From: Rhizobiaceae bacterium | GTDB taxonomy: Bacteria; Pseudomonadota; Alphaproteobacteria; Rhizobiales; Rhizobiaceae | Length of the DNA stretch: 64,000 nucleotides | Reading direction: 5' to 3' | Assembly: GCA_023953845.1 (NCBI GenBank) | Contig: JAMLJC010000001.1 | Span: 1,798,001 to 1,862,000 of the forward strand | In this document: positions 53,806 to 62,727 of the stretch, one piece after another | Layout of the letters: every line of letters starts with the position of its first letter | How positions within the stretch are numbered: the stretch's first letter is position 1 | Notes under the pieces: generated by a model | The model's input: only the letters and a program-made list of their open reading frames with translations | Told to the model about the DNA's origin: nothing | Databases searched by the model: none | Made by a program: the position numbers and the translations under genes

Positions 53806-53830
53806 TCCCGTGGGGCCGGGCCCCACGGGA
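53806..53830 (+). promoter_or_regulatory. Strong hairpin after the SBP gene
   Basis: A perfect 11-bp stem TCCCGTGGGGC / GCCCCACGGGA with a 3-nt loop, between the binding-protein and permease genes. No T-run follows. It is consistent with partial termination or 3'-end protection of the SBP transcript. Confidence 0.75.
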
Positions 53831-53843
53831 GACGACTAGGCGA

Positions 53844-54767
53844 ATGATGTCTGGAAATCAGCCTTCCCGGGGACTGTTCCTGCTCGATCGCGGTGCATCG
53901 CTGCCGCTGATCCTGCCGGCGACGCTGCTCGTCGTCGTCTTCCTCGTCGGACCGTTCTACTACATGGCCTACACCGCCATGACCGACCTGAGCTTCGCCA
54001 ATCCGGACCAGAAAGGCGCGTTCATCGGCTTCGACAATTTCCGCAGGCTTGTCCGGGACGATCCCATCTTCTGGGGTTCGTTCTGGCTCACCATCCGTTT
54101 CGTGGTTGTCAGCGTGGCCGTCGAGTTCGTGCTGGGCTTTGCCCTGGCCTGGCTCATCTGGCGCTTTATCGACCGGCAGCGGCTTCTTACCACGTTGCTG
54201 CTGGTGCCGATGATGCTGGCGCCCGTCGCTGTGGGCCTCATCTGGCGGCTGCTGCTGCAGGGCGATTTCGGCATGGCGACCTACTATCTGCGGGCAGTCG
54301 GGGTGTTGTCGCCGGCGAGCGCCGTGTTTTCCTCGCCAAGCCTGGTCATGCCGACAATCATCGCCATCGACGTCTGGCAATGGACGCCCTTCGTGACATT
54401 AATCATCCTCGCCGGATTGATGAGCCTGCCGCGATCGCCCTTCGAGGCGGCGACGATGGACGGAGCCGGGCCATGGCGCCAGTTCGTCGATATCATGCTC
54501 CCCCTGCTGCGGCCCATCATTGCCCTGGTGCTCCTGCTGCGCGGCATCGATGCCTTCAAGGAATTCGACAAGGTTTTCATCATGACCGGAGGGGGACCGG
54601 GCACCGTATCGGAATTGCTGTCGATCTACGCTTATCGCGTGAACTTCAAGAACTGGAACCTCGGCTATGGGGCCGCGGTCTCCTTCATGGTCTATCTCGT
54701 CGTGCTCATACTGTGCTCGGTCTTCTACAAGGCCGTGTACTGGAAGTCGGCGACGGCGAGGGCGTAG
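53844..54767 (+). CDS. CUT1 ABC permease, MalF/UgpA-like
   Basis: A 307-residue permease with six membrane spans. The EAA loop is LPRSPFEAATMDGAGPWRQF near residue 210. The starts at 53844 and 53847 cannot be separated. Ends 4 bp before the second permease. Confidence 0.9.
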   Translation: MMSGNQPSRGLFLLDRGASLPLILPATLLVVVFLVGPFYYMAYTAMTDLSFANPDQKGAFIGFDNFRRLVRDDPIFWGSFWLTIRFVVVSVAVEFVLGFALAWLIWRFIDRQRLLTTLLLVPMMLAPVAVGLIWRLLLQGDFGMATYYLRAVGVLSPASAVFSSPSLVMPTIIAIDVWQWTPFVTLIILAGLMSLPRSPFEAATMDGAGPWRQFVDIMLPLLRPIIALVLLLRGIDAFKEFDKVFIMTGGGPGTVSELLSIYAYRVNFKNWNLGYGAAVSFMVYLVVLILCSVFYKAVYWKSATARA

Positions 54768-54771
54768 GTCG

Positions 54772-55590
54772 ATGAACCGGCCCTACAGGATCCTGGCGAT
54801 AGGCGTTCTGGCCTGTGTGCTGGTGATGGCGCTGACACCCTACGTCTGGATGCTGCTCACTTCCTTCAAGGGAAGGCTGGACATCCTGTCGCCTCAGCCG
54901 ACCTGGTTCTTCACGCCCACGCTCGCCAACTATCCGGCGGTCTTCATCGACAAGGACTATCTGCCGCTCGTCTACAACTCGCTCGCCATCTCGCTGGGCA
55001 CCACCACGCTGTCGATACTCATCGGCGCACCGGCCGCTTATGTATTCGCGCGCTCGGACTTCGCGGGCAAGGAGGACCTGTTTTTCTTCTTCCTCACGAC
55101 GCGCATGGCTCCACCCATATCGATCGCCGTCCCCCTCTTCCTCTTTTTCACGACTCTTGGGCTGACGGACACGATCTACGCTGTCGTGATCGCCCATACG
55201 AGCTTCAACCTCTCGCTGGTGGTATGGATGATGCGGGGCTTCTTTGCCGAGATTCCCAAGGAGATCGACGAGGCGGCCATGATGGATGGGCGCTCGAGGC
55301 TCGGCGCCTTTGTCCGCGTCATCGTCCCCCTCGCCGCGCCCGGTCTCGCGGCGACGGCCGTGTTGTGCTTCATCCTGTCGTGGAACGAATTCCTCTACGC
55401 CTTCATCCTCGTTGCTTTCGAGGGACGGCCGCTGACGGTCGGCATTCCGGGTCTCATCACCCCGCACGGCACCTTGTGGGGACAGGTCGCGGCGGTTGCG
55501 GTCGTCGCGACCCTGCCGATCCTGGTTTTCACCTTTCTTGTTCAGAAACACCTCGTTCGCGGCCTGACCTTCGGCGCGGTGAAGGGCTGA
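54772..55590 (+). CDS. CUT1 ABC permease, MalG/UgpE-like
   Basis: A 272-residue permease with six spans; EAA loop IPKEIDEAAMMDGRSRLGAF. The segment PYVWMLLTSFK near the N-terminus and WNEFLYAFIL near residue 205 are typical for MalG-type subunits. It pairs with the previous permease. Confidence 0.92.
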   Translation: MNRPYRILAIGVLACVLVMALTPYVWMLLTSFKGRLDILSPQPTWFFTPTLANYPAVFIDKDYLPLVYNSLAISLGTTTLSILIGAPAAYVFARSDFAGKEDLFFFFLTTRMAPPISIAVPLFLFFTTLGLTDTIYAVVIAHTSFNLSLVVWMMRGFFAEIPKEIDEAAMMDGRSRLGAFVRVIVPLAAPGLAATAVLCFILSWNEFLYAFILVAFEGRPLTVGIPGLITPHGTLWGQVAAVAVVATLPILVFTFLVQKHLVRGLTFGAVKG

Positions 55591-55610
55591 GGTCACGGTC
55601 GGAGCGCTCT

Positions 55611-56666
55611 ATGGCGGTATCTTTCAAGGAAGTGACGAAACGGTTCGCGGACGGAACGATCGCGCTCGACCGCCTGAACCTCGACTTTGAGCGCGGCGAG
55701 TTCGTTGTGCTGCTGGGACCCTCGGGTTCCGGCAAGACGACGGCATGCCGCCTGCTCGCCGGGCTTGAAACGCCGTCGAACGGCAGCATCGAGATCGACG
55801 GCAAGGATATAACCGATGTGCCGCCGCGTTTCCGCGGAATCGGCATGGTGTTCCAGAACTACGCCCTCTACAGCCACAAGAGCGTCTTCGAGAATATCGC
55901 CTATCCCTTGCGTATCCGTAAGGTCGCCCCTGCCGAGATCGATCGTCAGGTGAGGGGCGTGGCTGAACTCCTACGGATCGAGGGCTATCTGCACCGCAAG
56001 CCCGCCCAGCTCTCGGGCGGCCAGGCGCAGCGCGTCGCGGTGGCGCGCGCGCTCGTCTGGGAACCCGCGATCTGTCTGATGGACGAACCGCTCTCCAATC
56101 TCGACGCCCTGTTGCGCCTGCATATGCGCACCGAACTCAACCGTCTCCACAGGAAGCTCGACAAGACTTTCGTGTTCGTCACTCACGACCAGGAAGAGGC
56201 CATGACCCTGGCCACCCGTATCGCTGTGCTGAAGGACGGCAGGCTTGTCCAGTTCGACGAACCTCGCGCCATATACCGCCGACCGGCCAATCGTTTCGTC
56301 GCCGGGTTCATGGGGCGGCCCGCAATGAACACGATCGACGGAATTGTCGAGGGCGGCGTCTTTCGTTGCGATGCGGTCGTCTGTCCCGTGGAGTGCCCTG
56401 ACGGGCCTGTGACGTTGGGCATAAGGCCCGAGCAGATCGAGTTTGCAGATCCGGCGGCGCCCGGAGCCGTGCGGCTGACCGTGGATGTGAAGGAAGCGAT
56501 CGAACCGGACACACTGCTGATTTTCCAGCTCGGCGGCGGTACGGCCGTCACACTGCGAACCCAGAAGAACTGCGATGCGATCGAGCCCGGTCAGCCGGTC
56601 TTCCTGACCTTTCCCCGGGATGCGCTGCACTATTTCGACGCTGCAACCGGACAGAGGCTGAGGTGA
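55611..56666 (+). CDS. CUT1 ABC ATPase, UgpC/MalK-like
   Basis: A 351-residue ATPase. Walker A is GPSGSGKTTA, the signature LSGGQAQRVAVARALV, and Walker B ICLMDEPLSNLDA. The switch His is in FVTHDQEEAM. A C-terminal OB-fold regulatory domain (TLGIRPEQIEF) identifies the UgpC/MalK group. ATG at 55611 follows a ggagc site. Its TGA overlaps the GTG of the next small gene. Confidence 0.93.
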   Translation: MAVSFKEVTKRFADGTIALDRLNLDFERGEFVVLLGPSGSGKTTACRLLAGLETPSNGSIEIDGKDITDVPPRFRGIGMVFQNYALYSHKSVFENIAYPLRIRKVAPAEIDRQVRGVAELLRIEGYLHRKPAQLSGGQAQRVAVARALVWEPAICLMDEPLSNLDALLRLHMRTELNRLHRKLDKTFVFVTHDQEEAMTLATRIAVLKDGRLVQFDEPRAIYRRPANRFVAGFMGRPAMNTIDGIVEGGVFRCDAVVCPVECPDGPVTLGIRPEQIEFADPAAPGAVRLTVDVKEAIEPDTLLIFQLGGGTAVTLRTQKNCDAIEPGQPVFLTFPRDALHYFDAATGQRLR

Positions 56667-56824
56667 CGCCCACAAGCTTCGTCCCGCTGCTCCTTGCGGC
56701 AATCGTCTGGCTCGTCTTCTGGGGCGTGAACCGCTCGCGAAAATGGTTCACCCCCGGTGAGGTCATCTTCTGGGATGCTATCGTCCTCATCCTCATTCAA
56801 CTCGTGTGGCTGCGATGGTTCTGA
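56663..56824 (+). CDS. 53-aa two-span membrane protein in ABC operon
   Basis: GTG start overlapping the ATPase stop (GTGA), 53 residues. Two hydrophobic spans, VPLLLAAIVWLVFWGVN and AIVLILIQLVWLRWF, are separated by RSRKWFTPGE. The overlap and clean spans make it likely to be real. It may be an accessory to the transporter. Some CUT1 operons carry such short membrane proteins. Function is unknown. Confidence 0.6.
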   Translation: MTPTSFVPLLLAAIVWLVFWGVNRSRKWFTPGEVIFWDAIVLILIQLVWLRWF

Positions 56825-56861
56825 AGAGGTCCGCGATCGTGACCCTTCGGGGAGAAGCACG

Positions 56862-59129
56862 ATGACATCGCCCCCGCGCTGGCGCCGCTTCGACGAATGG
56901 GACGCGCGACCGCTGCGTCACGACCAGTTCGCCGCCGAGGACCCGGAAGCGGGATTCTCGACCTTCCACAGCCCGTGGGATCCGGCTCCATCGGCGCGTG
57001 TCGAAAACGGCCGCGTCGTCGAGATCGACGGCAAGCCCGAAGCGGACTTCGACATACTGGACGCATTCATCGCCGCCCATCACCTCGATCAGGACGCAAT
57101 CGGCGAGGCGATGGCGATGGATTCGGCCCAGATCGCCCGCATGCTCGTCGATATCAATGTGCCGCGTCAGAAGCTCGAACGGCTCGCCCGAGGCATGACG
57201 CCGGCGAAGCTCGTATCGGTGGTGGCGGAGATGTCCTCACTGGAGCTTACCTTCGCCTATTCCAAGATGCGGCAGCGCCAGACGCCTGGAAACCAGGCGC
57301 ACGTCACCAACGCCAAGGACGACCCTCTCCAGCTGGCGGCCGATTCTGCTGTCGCGGTTGCGCTCGGCTTCGATGAAATCGAAACCACGATGCGGGTCGC
57401 ATCCAACTCCTGGGCCAATGCGATGGCCTGCGCCGTGGGTGCCGCGGTCGGACGCGGCGGCGTGCTGTTCCAGTGCTCGATCGAGGAGGCCGAGGAACTG
57501 CGCATCGGAATGGCCGGCTTCACGTCCTACGCCGAGACGGTGTCGGTCTACGGCACGGAAGCTGCCTTCGTGGACGGCGACGATACGCCGTGGTCGAAAG
57601 CGTTCCTGACCGCCGCCTATGCTTCGCGCGGCATCAAGGCGCGCTGTACGTCCGGCGCCTCTGCCGAACTCCTGATGGGTTTTCACGAGCGCCGGTCGGT
57701 GCTTTACCTCGAGGCGCGCTGTCTCTGCCTGCAGCGCGCCATGGGCGTTCAGGGAACGCAGAACGGCGGCATCGACGGCGCGCCTTTGACGGTGTCGATG
57801 GCCGGCGGCATGCGCGAGCTGATGGCGGAAAACCTCATCGCCGTCTGGCTCGGGCTCGAATGCGCCTCGGGCAACGACACGCGCGTCAGCGAATCCGAGA
57901 TCCGCATCGGCGCCAAGATCACGCCCTTCCTGATGGCGGGGTCGGACCTGCTCTGCTCGGGCTTCGGCTCGATCCGCAAATACGACAATTCCTTCAATCC
58001 CTCTCTTTTCAACGGAGAGGATATCGAGGATTTCCTCGCGCTGCAGCGCGACTTCGAAGCCGATGGCGGACTGACTCCGGTCGAGGAGGGCGACATGCGC
58101 GAATTGCGCATGCGCGCTGTCCACGCCATCGCGGCGGTTTTCGAGGAGCTGAAGCTCGCCGGCGTGCCGGAAAGCTGGATGCTTTCGGTCGCTGCGGCTT
58201 CGGGGTCGCTCGAGACGGAGACATTCTCGACCCGCGAAATCACGCGCATCAGCGAGGCGATCCGGGACAGGGGATTGACGGCTGTCGACGTCGTGCGGGC
58301 GCTTCAGCGGCGCGGCTTTGTCCGCGAAGCCGAGAACCTTCTCCTGATGCTGCGGCAGCGCATTTCCGGCGATTACCTGCAGACGTCGGCGATCCTGCGC
58401 GAGGGCAGGGTGATCAGCGCGCTGAACGACCCCAACGACTATCGTGGTCCGGGCAGCGGCTATCGCATGCCCGATGCGCGCTGGGAGGCGGTGCGCGGCG
58501 TGCGCGATCTTCAGACGCGCGAGAAGGTGCTGGAGCGCGAGCGCCGCATCGATCCGACCGCCGCGCCCTGGTTGACCGCTATGGGGGACGCCCGCAAGGG
58601 CAGTGATCCGCGCGAGGTGGTCATAGGCCTGAGTCCCGCCTTCGGCAACGAGCTGACGCAGACGACGGCCGGGCACGATTTGATCGACGTGGTGCTGGCG
58701 CTGACTGACGGCGTGCGCGAGGGCGGCGGCGTGCCGCGGTTGATCCGCATACGCCACACCGCCGACACCTCCTTCCTCGGCCTGACGGCGGCCCGCCTGT
58801 CCGGCTCGGGCTACGCCATCGGCATCCAGGCCAAGGGCACGGCGGTCATCCATCGTGCCGACCGCCTGCCGCATATGAACATCGAGCTGTTTTCCAACGC
58901 GCCGGTGACGACGCTGGAACATTACAGGGCGATGGGGCGCAACGCGGCGCTCTATGCGAACGGCGACACGCCGGAACCGATCCTCGTACCCGTCGACGGT
59001 CAGGCGCTGAGCGCGCGCTATCATGTTCGCGTCGCCATGCTCTACGCCATCGAGACGGGTCTGGTCGCGCCGGACGCCCCGCCGCTCGATCTCGCCATGA
59101 GCATCGGCCAGGGAGGACCGTCGGAATGA
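56862..59129 (+). CDS. B12-dependent diol dehydratase, fused large-medium subunits
   Basis: A 755-residue protein. Residues 1-560 match the large (PduC/DhaB1) subunit, an adenosylcobalamin TIM barrel: SVYGTEAAFVDGDDTPWSKA, GSDLLCSGFGSIRKYDNSFN and SMAGGMRELMAEN. Residues 585-745 match the medium (PduD) subunit (VIGLSPAFGNELTQTTAGHD, then SGSGYAIGIQAKGTAVIHR). In enterics these are separate proteins. The enzyme converts glycerol or 1,2-diols to aldehydes. No reactivating factor gene (PduGH/DdrAB) is adjacent. ATG 56862 follows a ggagaag site. Confidence 0.9.
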   Translation: MTSPPRWRRFDEWDARPLRHDQFAAEDPEAGFSTFHSPWDPAPSARVENGRVVEIDGKPEADFDILDAFIAAHHLDQDAIGEAMAMDSAQIARMLVDINVPRQKLERLARGMTPAKLVSVVAEMSSLELTFAYSKMRQRQTPGNQAHVTNAKDDPLQLAADSAVAVALGFDEIETTMRVASNSWANAMACAVGAAVGRGGVLFQCSIEEAEELRIGMAGFTSYAETVSVYGTEAAFVDGDDTPWSKAFLTAAYASRGIKARCTSGASAELLMGFHERRSVLYLEARCLCLQRAMGVQGTQNGGIDGAPLTVSMAGGMRELMAENLIAVWLGLECASGNDTRVSESEIRIGAKITPFLMAGSDLLCSGFGSIRKYDNSFNPSLFNGEDIEDFLALQRDFEADGGLTPVEEGDMRELRMRAVHAIAAVFEELKLAGVPESWMLSVAAASGSLETETFSTREITRISEAIRDRGLTAVDVVRALQRRGFVREAENLLLMLRQRISGDYLQTSAILREGRVISALNDPNDYRGPGSGYRMPDARWEAVRGVRDLQTREKVLERERRIDPTAAPWLTAMGDARKGSDPREVVIGLSPAFGNELTQTTAGHDLIDVVLALTDGVREGGGVPRLIRIRHTADTSFLGLTAARLSGSGYAIGIQAKGTAVIHRADRLPHMNIELFSNAPVTTLEHYRAMGRNAALYANGDTPEPILVPVDGQALSARYHVRVAMLYAIETGLVAPDAPPLDLAMSIGQGGPSE

Positions 59130-59545
59130 ACTCGCCACTGGACCTCTACCCGATTTCCGAGAAGGCGCCGGAGCAGGCCGTCTCGGCTTCGGGCCTGTCG
59201 CTTGATCGCTTGACGCTTGACGCCGTCGTTTCCGGACGCATAGGCGCGGCCGACATACGCATCTCGGCGGAGGTGCTGAGGCTTCAGGCCGGGATTGCGC
59301 GTGCCGCCGGCCGCGATCGGCTGGCCCTTAATTTCGAGCGCGCCGCCGAACTGGTGACGGTGCCGCAGGATGTCATCCTGGAAACATACGAGATGATGCG
59401 GCCGGGCCGCGTCTCGGACGCCGGCCTGCTTGCCGCTCGCGCTGAGATGCTGCGGCGCGACTACGGCGCCCATGCGATCGCGACGCTGATCGACGAGGCT
59501 GTCGCTGTCTACGAACGCCGAAATCTGTTTCGCCGGCGATATTGA
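59126..59545 (+). CDS. Diol dehydratase small subunit
   Basis: A 139-residue PduE-like subunit: YPISEKAPE at the N-terminus, LTLDAVVSGRIGAADIRISA in the middle and LLAARAEMLRRDYGAHAIAT at the end. ATG overlaps the previous stop (ATGA). It completes the dehydratase with the fused subunit. Confidence 0.9.
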   Translation: MNSPLDLYPISEKAPEQAVSASGLSLDRLTLDAVVSGRIGAADIRISAEVLRLQAGIARAAGRDRLALNFERAAELVTVPQDVILETYEMMRPGRVSDAGLLAARAEMLRRDYGAHAIATLIDEAVAVYERRNLFRRRY

Positions 59546-59558
59546 GAAGGAGGTGCCG

Positions 59559-60341
59559 ATGATTCTTGAGGGACGCACGGCGATCGTCACGGGGGCAGGC
59601 TCCGGCATCGGGCGCGCTGGATCGGAAGCCATGGCGCGCGAGGGGGCGATCGTCGTGGTGACCGATCGTGACCTGGAAGCTGCGCAGGCGACTGTCGAGC
59701 GCATTGCCGGCATGGGCGGCCGGGCGGAGGCCTGCAGACTGGATGTGACCGACGACGCTGCAGTCGTCGCGCTTATCGGCGACGTCGCCGATCGGCTCGG
59801 CCGGATCGACATTCTGCACAATCATGCTGGCGTGCAGGTTGCCGGTAGCGTGGAGGAAATTGACGGCACCGGCTTCGATCGCTCGTGGGCCGTCAACGTC
59901 CATGCCCAATTCATCGCGTGCCAGGTAGTTCTTCCCATCATGAAGAAGCAGGGGGGCGGCGTGATCCTCAATACGTCGTCGAACTCCGGCGTATTCCTTG
60001 ATCGCGCCATGACCGCCTACATCACCAGCAAGGCCGCGTCGATCACCATGACGCGCCAGATGGCCCTCGACGTTGCCCGGTACGGGATACGCGTCAACGC
60101 CCTGTGTCCCGGCTGGGTCGATACGCCTTTCAACGACCCTTACACGAAGCAGCTTGGCGGTCGCGAAGCTTTGGAGCACGCGATCGCAAAGATCGTGCCG
60201 ATGGGGCGCTTTGCGACGGTGGACGAGATCGCTGAAGTGATCCTGTTCATGGTTTCCGATCGCTCGTCCTACATGACGGGCCACGCATTGGTCGCCGACG
60301 GCGGCGAATCGCTGGCTGGCGGGACCAATTCAGGCGACTGA
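59559..60341 (+). CDS. Short-chain dehydrogenase/reductase of polyol operon
   Basis: A 260-residue SDR. TGAGSGIG lies at residues 10-17, the structural motif HNHAGV replaces the usual NNAG, and LNTSSNSG supplies Ser. Catalytic Tyr is in AYITSKAAS. A gaaggagg site precedes ATG 59559. It probably acts on the polyol before dehydration or on the product aldehyde. It is the last gene of this operon. Confidence 0.88.
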   Translation: MILEGRTAIVTGAGSGIGRAGSEAMAREGAIVVVTDRDLEAAQATVERIAGMGGRAEACRLDVTDDAAVVALIGDVADRLGRIDILHNHAGVQVAGSVEEIDGTGFDRSWAVNVHAQFIACQVVLPIMKKQGGGVILNTSSNSGVFLDRAMTAYITSKAASITMTRQMALDVARYGIRVNALCPGWVDTPFNDPYTKQLGGREALEHAIAKIVPMGRFATVDEIAEVILFMVSDRSSYMTGHALVADGGESLAGGTNSGD

Positions 60342-60634
60342 GAATCGAGTTAGCACTCTAGCCGCATCGATGGTGGACGTCGGCTGGCCGCGCCTCGCGG
60401 AAGGCGCGCGGTTCGCGCCCGTAAAGACCCACGGCCCTGTTGGTCGATACTATTCCGGCAATGGCAAGAGGTTCGCCCCACGCTTCGCAGGCCTCTTGGG
60501 GTTGGCCGCTAAGGCAGGCTGCGATCGTCTCCCCACCGTTGCCGCAGCCGCTGCGTCTGTTGGCTCTTCGCACCTGCACAAAAATATGCCAAACGCCATT
60601 CCGCCAGCAGATGACGCTGGGGAAGGAGGGTCCT

Positions 60635-61341
60635 TTGAGCGCGACTGCTCATACGAAGGCGACCACGCCGCCCGATATTCGCGCGCGCAAGGGCCTCACG
60701 CCGCTCGTTTGTCTGACGGCATATACCACACCGGTCGCGAAGCTGGTCGATCGGCATTGCGACATCGTCCTTGTCGGTGACAGCGTCGGCATGGTGATGA
60801 GGAGGGTCCGGAGCAGGCCTTTCGCAATGCGGCAAGGCTCATGGCTGAGACCGGCTGCGCGGCGGTCAAGCTGGAGGGGGGCGAGAATCTGGCCTCCACC
60901 ATCGGCTTTCTCGCCACCCGCGGCATCCCGGTCATGGCTCATATCGGCCTGACACTGCAGGCGGTGAACACCTTCGGCGGCTATCGCGTGCAGGGACGCG
61001 GAGACGATGCCGACAGGATACGGTGTGACGCGGCAGCCATTGCCGATGCGGGTGCGTTCTCGGTGGTGCTTGAAAAAGTGCCCGAGCCACTCGCCAGGCA
61101 GATCACCGCCGGGATCGCCATTCCAACTATTGGCATCGGGGCCTCGCCGGCCTGTGACGGCCAGATTCTCGTCGTCGACGACATGCTCGGCCTGTTCGAA
61201 GCCTTCAGGCCTAAATTCGTCAAACGATATGCTGAACTCGCCGATGAGGCAGAGACCGCGATCTCGGCCTATGCGCGCGAAGTCCGAGCGGCGCTTTCCG
61301 GCAGCCGAGCACGTCTTCGGCGAACTGCCAAAGGGTATTGA
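60635..61341 (+). pseudogene. panB: panB with internal deletion and frameshift
   Basis: Ketopantoate hydroxymethyltransferase gene. A TTG start at 60635 follows an aaggaggg site and the N-terminus is normal (RKGLTPLVCLTAYTTPVAKL, then DIVLVGDSVGMVM). Near 60800 the reading jumps to another frame at EGPEQAFRNAARLMAETG. About 40 residues are missing, including the AVRRG and D-L/M-PF region with a Mg2+-binding Asp. The rest (IGLTLQAVNTFGGYRVQGRG, IPTIGIGAS) is intact. No functional PanB can be made unless sequencing is in error. Confidence 0.85.
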
Positions 61342-61371
61342 TGCCAACAGCCCCAAGGGTGGAGGGACTGC

Positions 61372-62265
61372 ATGAGTGTGTCTGTCGCACGGACGGTTGC
61401 CGACCTGCGCGCGATGGTAGCGGAGTGGCGCAAGGCCGGCGCGCGCATTGCCGTGGTGCCGACGATGGGCGCTCTGCACGAAGGGCATCTCAGCCTTGTG
61501 CGCACCGCGCTCGCGCAGGCGGATCGCGTCGTCGTCACGCTGTTCGTCAACCCGAAGCAGTTCAACAGCGCTGCCGACTTGTCAGCCTATCCACGGACGG
61601 AGCAATCGGACGCAGTCAAACTGTTGCCGCTCGGTGCGCATCTTCTGTACGCGCCCGACGGTGATCAGATGTACCCGGACGGTTTTGCCACGACGATATC
61701 GGTGAGTGGCGTCAGCGAAGGGCTTTGCGGCGCCTGCCGGCCCGGGCATTTCGACGGTGTTGCGACGGTGGTGGCGAAGCTCTTCCTGCAGACCGGGGCT
61801 GATCTTGCCTTCTTCGGCGAAAAGGACTTCCAACAGCTTCATGTGGTGCGGCGCATGGCGCGCGATCTGGACATTCCGATAAACATCGTTCCATGTCCGA
61901 CGGTCCGCGAGCCGGACGGACTGGCCATGTCTTCGCGCAATTTGCGTTTGACCATCGCTGAGCGCGCAGTCGCGCCCAAGCTTGCATCTGCCCTTTTCGA
62001 GGCGGCGGAGCGGATCGCCGTCGGCGCGTGCGTCGATGAAACGCTCGCGGAGACTCGGTCGAAGATCGCCGCGGCCGGTTACGCGCGTGTAGAATATCTT
62101 GAATTGCGGGCCGAAGAGGATCTGGCGCAAATACGAACGTTGGATAGGCCGGCGCGCCTTTTGGCGGCGGCTTGGCTTGGCGAGACGCGGCTGATCGACA
62201 ATGCAAGGGTTTCTTCGCGTCTTACTTCACGGACAGGACAACAGGCCCGGAGATCGGATCTGTAA
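61372..62265 (+). CDS. panC: Pantothenate synthetase
   Basis: A 297-residue enzyme that condenses pantoate and beta-alanine using ATP. All motifs are intact: VPTMGALHEGHLSLVR, FVNPKQF, FGEKDFQQLHVVRRM and MSSRNLRL. It lies directly after the broken panB, keeping the usual panBC order. The 3' end overlaps the convergent gene by 44 bp. Confidence 0.95.
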   Translation: MSVSVARTVADLRAMVAEWRKAGARIAVVPTMGALHEGHLSLVRTALAQADRVVVTLFVNPKQFNSAADLSAYPRTEQSDAVKLLPLGAHLLYAPDGDQMYPDGFATTISVSGVSEGLCGACRPGHFDGVATVVAKLFLQTGADLAFFGEKDFQQLHVVRRMARDLDIPINIVPCPTVREPDGLAMSSRNLRLTIAERAVAPKLASALFEAAERIAVGACVDETLAETRSKIAAAGYARVEYLELRAEEDLAQIRTLDRPARLLAAAWLGETRLIDNARVSSRLTSRTGQQARRSDL

Positions 62266-62518
62266 CGCCCAGTCCGCCCCCCAGATCGACCAGAGCTTCG
62301 CGGAAGCTGTTGAGAGTCGCTATCATATGCGCCCGGGCAGCGGCCAGCGCCTCGGCGCTCTCCCATTCCGCGATGATGCAGTAACGTCCGTCGGCGGCTG
62401 AAATGATGTTGGCATGACGCAAGCCCGGCCAGTCCTGAGCTATGTTCCGGTGAGCATCAAGGAAGACGTCTTCCATGCCGCTCTTGACCTTGAAGCGCAC
62501 AACGTTGAATGCCGTCAC
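62222..62518 (-). CDS. Dimeric alpha-beta-barrel monooxygenase-like protein
   Basis: A 98-residue protein with the ABM-type ferredoxin-like fold pattern: VVRFKVKSGMEDVFLDAHRN, then GRYCIIAEWESAEAL and REALVDLGGG. GTG start at 62518 after ggagg. These proteins form dimers and can be small monooxygenases or have other roles. Function is not assigned. Confidence 0.65.
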   Translation of the reverse strand: MTAFNVVRFKVKSGMEDVFLDAHRNIAQDWPGLRHANIISAADGRYCIIAEWESAEALAAARAHMIATLNSFREALVDLGGGLGVTDPISGPVVLSVK

Positions 62519-62727
62519 GACTGCCTCCGCGTTAGATGATTGCAATGATGTCCATGAGCGTTCCCGAAACCGGTCAACGGCACCTGCAACGCGCGCCATC
62601 GACGTCTTCGTATGGTGCACAGTATCGAGAACTGGCGTGCTATAGAAGCATTCAGACGCGACGACGGAAATAATTTTGGCGCGCCGGACAGGATGAAACT
62701 GGGAACTCGTATGTAATTGTAGCGGCA

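Noticed and set aside
57237..59138. 633-codon minus-strand frame opposite the diol dehydratase
   Set aside because: Shadow frame in GC-rich DNA. The plus strand has full subunit homology and overlapping starts with the small subunit.
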